Shown here piece after piece: positions 59,029-64,000 of a stretch of 64,000 nt of DNA. Made by a program: the position numbers and the translations under genes. The notes under the pieces were generated by a model. It was not told the DNA's origin. It did not search any database and saw only the letters and a program-made list of their open reading frames with translations. Each line of letters begins with the position of its first letter. Position 1 is the stretch's first letter. This stretch comes from Paraphysomonas bandaiensis. Taxonomy: Eukaryota; Chrysophyceae. The stretch spans positions 482,386 to 546,385 of the forward strand of contig CBFFRP010000281.1 of NCBI GenBank assembly GCA_965644295.1, in the 5' to 3' direction.

Positions 59029-61070
59029 ATGCCCATTAAATCGCCCATATCGAGTTGGATATCTGTGAGTCCACGTATTACCTGTGTCATCGTGTTTTCC
59101 ACAGTTGGTCTGATATCACTGATACCTGTATTCATCGGTCTTAGGGTATCGGAGAGTCCAAACTTTGAGCCTAATGTTGTCAGGCACTGGCAAGCATTCG
59201 AGAACATCAATTGGCTGTCACTTGCAGTCACGTTTCCACTTGCACTGGATACAGCTTTAGATTACTATTTACCTTATACTGACACAACTCCTCGGTGGAT
59301 GCTAGTTTTTGCATTAGCTTTTCCTGCACTCGTTGTCATTACGCTTCCGGAATATGCTTACACCAATTCTCGCAGTATTGGGTATTGTGTCATACTTTTT
59401 CGAGAAGCTCTTGTCAGAGGTGCATTATTAAGTTTTATGCTTGACGAGAAATCTTCACCTAATGACGTCAAATTTACTGGTGTACTTGGACTGTTGAATG
59501 TAATCGTGCTTCAAATAAGATTGTGGGAGGGATTTGCTCAGCGCATGTTTAACATTGACTGGAGCTACTTTGCACATGCATTAACAAGTTGTGGTACATT
59601 ACTGTTGTGCACGGTTGTGTACAGACACTACAAAATTAATGCAAAAGTTAAAATTCATTGGCTGCACAGTTCTTTCTATGCGTTATTGTTTATTTGTAGC
59701 ATGATAGTCAAGTATGCGCTGATGCTCATTACTAATGATATTACGTACCTGGGTTTACCTGACATCGTAATTTGCGTCGTTGCAACACTAATTCCTGGTA
59801 GACTAGCACGTCATGAAAAATCTATTGCTGAGGTAAGTGCAAACATCTGCTCTTTCTTGAAATAATATATATATAGATCATTTTATCGTCAAAGAGAGAC
59901 TATATAGGTTACATGTCTCATGAGATCCGTACACCTCTGAATGCGATATTCATGGGGATACAGCTATTAGGCAAAGAGTATAGGAACGAACTGTCTGCAA
60001 TGAACGACTGCAGCATCATTCTAGGCGACATTGAAGATTCGTGCAGAGTAGCGATTAATATTCTAAATGAGTCCCTCCTTGTACATAAGATTGAGGCGGG
60101 AACTTTGACTGTGGAAAAAAAACTGATACCAGCAATAGATCTGATTGAAGGAGTGGCAGTATCCTTTGAAAACCAGGTTTGATATATGTCAATTGTTCGC
60201 ACTCAACATGGGATGTTGCCTGTGACTGTTTGACTGTGTTTAATATTTTTTTTCTATAGGCCCGTTTGCAAGGAATCAACTTTCGTTGTAGAGATGACCT
60301 CCATATCGACCCACTTTTGTATCGCTTGGAAGGACACGTCAATGTCGACGAACGAAAAATTGCTCATATCCTCCGCAATCTAATTTCAAATGCACTGAAG
60401 TTTACCCCCTCCGGAGGTAGCGTGAAGGTATTTACGAAAGTTAGACGAAGGAAGAATGCTGCAGTTCCTCTAATCGAATCTAGGGCATCGGTTCAGCCTG
60501 TTGGACTTTCTATCTTGGAGCAGTGTGCCTCGACATTAGAACGACTGACTCCAACTTCAAGTTTCAACCTTAACGATTATATTCTCCGTATTGAGGTCCA
60601 CGACACTGGAGTTGGTATATCAGAGGTATTTAGTACAAGCATATGCGAGTGAAAGTACTAAGATTCAATAGGAGAACCAGAAAATGTTATTTAATGACAA
60701 TGTTCAATTCAATAGCGCAAAGCTTCAGAATGGAGGTGGCGCTGGTATTGGCCTGTGGAGTGAGTGATTGTGTCATTCATTTTTATTTATTACTTTTATT
60801 TCTGATTTATACCATATAGTCTCAAAGATGATTGCCGATTTGCATGGAGGGAATTTTGGCTTGGAATCAACTTCCAACTCTGGGACTGTATTTTTTTTAG
60901 AATTAGATTTATGTGAAGGTTCAAGTGATATAGAAAGCAACTTGATAACTTCGTTTTCATCTAAGACATGTGAAAGGACAATTCATACGACTTGTTGTTC
61001 TGACCCTATCATGCATTACAATTACTTTTTATTTCTCATATCACATGATTATAGTATATTACAGCACTAA
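59029..61070 (+). CDS. Multi-TM sensor histidine kinase, 3' end replaced at duplication junction
   Basis: Exons 59029-59832, 59877-60176, 60260-60625, 60672-60759, 60820-61070; 602 residues, phases consistent. About seven to eight hydrophobic helices fill residues 1-260, in place of an extracellular sensor. Then comes GYMSHEIRTPLN (His283) and a complete ATPase: N-box LRNLISNALKFTPSGG, G1 HDTGVGI, G2 GGAGIGLWISKMIADLHGG. The frame continues past the duplication junction at 60,983/60,984 for 29 foreign codons (RTIHTTCC...) before the stop. No receiver domain is present, although the other kinase in this window has one. The true 3' end was probably lost in this copy. Confidence 0.85.
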
Positions 61071-61599
61071 TACTTTCAAAAACACAATCTGTGATATAGA
61101 GTAATGCCTCTGCTCCACACTTCTATGCTGATAAATTAGTATTCTCTCGTTTCATACTCTGGTGATAATTAATCTGCTATTAAAATGTTGTATTCATGTA
61201 GATATGAGAGTTACACTTCTACCATTAGGAATTGTCCACCCTATGATACAAGTAGTTAAAGATCTACAATAATAATTCTGGTCCTATGTTGCTGTAGCAA
61301 CTGCTCTGCACAAGTTTTATGTATTATTGACGTCTATGAGTTCCCCTGAAGAGATAATATCCTGAGCAACCTGAAGAAAGGATAAACCTTCATCTAGATA
61401 TCTATATCATTGCATAGGACAGTGTATTCATGCATGTTCATTGTGCATGATATGGAGAAACTTCTGCCTGCTTCTGTAGACCACAACGGTATACCGGTAT
61501 ACTCTATATACGGTATCGTTTACTATATATATTTCCAACCGGCTCGGCATAGCCGGTTCTGACGATGACTGTCCCGACTATGCCCTTATCTTCATCGAT

Positions 61600-61785
61600 A
61601 CAGTTGTGACGTTGACGTTAGCTGTCGCCCAGTCGCGCATGTCGGCCACGTACATCTTGTTCCTCCGGTAGAGTGTCATTCAATGTGCACCTACCTGACA
61701 GCGACTTGACATTCTACCGGAGGAACAAGATGTACGTGGCCGACATGCGCGACTGGGCGACAGCTAACGTCAACGTCACAACTGT
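61600..61785. repeat. 79-bp-arm hairpin, second copy
   Basis: Same inverted repeat as at 52,129-52,314, shifted by 9,471 bp (arms 61600-61678 and 61707-61785). Confidence 0.92.
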
Positions 61786-62676
61786 AGCGGAGCGCGAAGC
61801 TCAGCATTCGAAAGTGGAAGTCGCGAGAGCGCGAGAAGCACGAGACCTGATCCGAAACTCGGGTTTCGACTCGGAGAGAGATGCTGTACAGCTAGTGAGC
61901 GACGGAAACGTTACAGGGGTGCGACTTACCCCGAGTGATATCAGAAGAGCTTTTGACATCTACGGGAGACCGTTCGAAGCGGTAAGAGGCAAGCAGACGA
62001 ATAAGAAAGTCAGCCGTGCCCCATTCTGAGCGCGTACTTAGGTAGATTCGGATGGGGGTCGGGTGGGTACCTAACTAATACTTGATTTAAGTCCCATACG
62101 TTATTTGCTAGCTACCTACTGAACCCAACTAGCTACATCATTATCACATGGTATTCAGCGCTGAATATGCAGTGAGACCCCGGGTGGGGTAGTGCTGAAA
62201 TAAGCAATGTGTACATAGGTAGAGGCGATCAATCGCAGCAGACATCCTGCTCAGTATAGCGTACCTTACCACGAGAGTTAAGGGTCCAACAATCGAAGAT
62301 CAGCAGAAGCTGGATCGAGTACTGAAATACCTTGCGCACACAAGGGATCAAGACCTGCAGCTAAAGATTGGAGAACAACTGCGGGTAAGTAGTTTCATCG
62401 ACGCTTCATTCGCCACCCACGAAGACGGCAGAGGGCACACAGGCGTAGTTGTACAGCTTGGAGGGGCCACGGTACTATGCCGATCAACTAAGCAAAGAAT
62501 TGTGACAAAAGACTCGACAGAATCCGAGCTGGTCGGCTTATCTGATATGGTGTCTAATGCGCTGAAATTACATGAGTTTGTGTGTGGGCAGGCTATGCGC
62601 TTGACCCACCTGTTATTATCAGGACAATATGTCGAACCTCAGCCTCGTGACGAAGGGAGGAGGTCGATATAGGTCG
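61673..62676 (+). mobile_element. Copia-type relic, second copy
   Basis: Identical duplicate of 52,202-53,205, with the same deletion between the pre-integrase and RNase H parts. Confidence 0.7.
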
Positions 62677-63224
62677 AAATATCTTATTACAACTTTAATG
62701 TAAGCGTTTAGACGCTATTACTTCTAGTGAACTATTAAATGCATGTCCATTGTGCATGATATATGGGCAGTCAGCATCTTATTTTTCGGAAATTAATTGA
62801 AGCAAATATAGTCTATATCACTGCAATACAACTACAGCTAAAATACAGATAATTATTGTCTCAATATTAGCCTGCTTCTGTAGACCACAACGGTATACCG
62901 GTATACTATATACTGTATACGGTATCGTCTACTTCCAACCGGCTTTTTCCAACCGGCTCGGCATAGCCGGTTTAGGCCGTAAAAGCCGGTTCAGTCGGCC
63001 AGTAGCTGAAAATTTTAGTCGAAGTTGGTATCATCAGTACAGTATCATGATCCAATACATGCATATCTAGCGCACACATACATACATCTATATACATACG
63101 CACTGCCGTATGCTACCACATAGAGCTCCATATCCAGTACGAGCGATCTCATCTCTGTACTACACTAACACTATCTTATCATAGTAACACTCTACTACTA
63201 CACTACACTCACAAACAAATAACA

Positions 63225-63934
63225 ATGAGTTCATCTGGTTCTGATGATGACTGTCCCGACTATGCTCTTATCTTCATAGTCAGGAATGGAGAAACGATTA
63301 AACTGAAAGAGTTTAACAGTAAAAAAAATGTACGAAACAATTTAAAAAGTAAGTGATATATATAAGCATGTATCTGGTGATGATGATGAGGGTTGGTTTT
63401 ATTAGATTGAGGAATAAAGGGGCTGCAGTGGTTATGCTCAAGGAAGGGCATATTAACCATAAGAGGGTCGCTGGAGAGAAAAAGAAGGTAACATTCCTTG
63501 TGGGTACAGCATTTGGAAGAGGATGGTGTGATTTCGGCCCTCTTGATGAGGATGGATCAGATTATCAGATATTCCGTGATGATGATGAGGATGATGTCGG
63601 TGATGATGATTCTGATGATGATGGAGAAGAAGATGATGATAACTGGCATATTATAAAGATCACTCGTAGTGGAACTGGTATTCGTGATGATGAAGAGAAG
63701 AAAAAGAAAAGAGCTCAAAAGAAGCAAAGACGAAATGAAAATCGAGGTTTGATGTCAATACTTGTTAAGGGGGGAAGAATTAGAGACTACACTAACCCAG
63801 AAGGTGACTCGGAAAAAGAGGCTCAGCTGTCTTTCCTGATTGGTACCGCTTACGGACGTGGAATCTGTGAAGACCTCGGTCCTCTTGAAGATGACGGTCC
63901 CTTGGCAATTCTTGAAAACTATGATAGCGACTAG
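63225..63934 (+). CDS. Acidic internal-repeat protein of unknown family, copy 2
   Basis: Exons 63225-63352 and 63406-63934. Identical in sequence and structure to the gene at 53,754-54,463, including about 230 bp upstream of the start, so both copies should keep the same promoter. See copy 1 for domains. Confidence 0.65.
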
Positions 63935-64000
63935 TCATAAATGACTTCAACACTGACAGATGAGAATGCGAATTGTACATTCTTATAACTCACAATGGTT

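Larger units (their letters stand above)
60984..64000 (+). repeat. Duplicated segment, second copy (runs off the window)
   Basis: Equals 51,513-54,529 at offset 9,471. Its left edge cuts into the histidine kinase gene; its right edge lies outside the window. Confidence 0.97.

Noticed and set aside
1-64000. tRNA, rRNA or prokaryotic operon features
   Set aside because: I looked for tRNA B-box-like sequence, rRNA blocks and Shine-Dalgarno-spaced gene runs and saw none; the genes have spliceosomal introns.

Overview
The window is nuclear DNA of a unicellular, non-animal, non-fungal eukaryote. Many genes are split by 44-90 bp GT-AG introns, intergenic DNA is AT-rich, and transposons of classes I and II are present. 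A calcium-dependent protein kinase with EF-hands, membrane sensor histidine kinases, a half-size ABCG transporter, ATP-type PEP carboxykinase and a BT1-type transporter relic fit a stramenopile or another SAR/plastid-lineage protist. The species cannot be fixed from this sequence.

Left part (1-18 kb): the 3' part of an ecdysoneless (ECD/SGT1) gene; a hAT relic; a TIR-bounded MITE; a decayed gene; ribose-5-phosphate isomerase (minus); a long tetranucleotide microsatellite; a CHASE-like hybrid histidine kinase with degenerate ATP-binding boxes; a membrane-anchored CDPK-like kinase (minus); and, divergent from it, a small coiled-coil gene with RRxS sites every 33 residues.

Middle (18-35 kb): a complete young Ty1/copia element with identical LTRs and a 5-bp target duplication; ATP-type PEPCK (15 exons, minus) with a 131-bp tandem array in one intron and a single unit in another; ALG14 (minus) divergent from an ABCG half-transporter; and a secreted protein with two DUF442-like phosphatase domains.

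Right part (35-64 kb): a copia RNase H relic, a BT1 pseudogene, a large disordered protein of unknown function, a TTC29-like TPR pseudogene, YbeY, a DUF924-Gfo/Idh/MocA fusion gene, a GT8 glycosyltransferase, a hAT element with 8-bp target duplication, a copia relic with a large hairpin, an acidic repeat protein, a cytochrome P450 and a second, multi-TM histidine kinase.

The most striking large-scale structure is a direct duplication with a constant 9,471-bp offset. Positions 51,513-54,529 recur at 60,984-64,000, where the window ends. The junction lies inside the second histidine kinase gene and replaces its 3' end. This is what a head-to-tail tandem duplication of about 9.5 kb (or an assembly duplication) would give. 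Most genes are unrelated housekeeping genes. No operon-like system is evident, but the two sensor kinases are complementary: one has a receiver but a damaged ATPase, the other an intact ATPase but no receiver.
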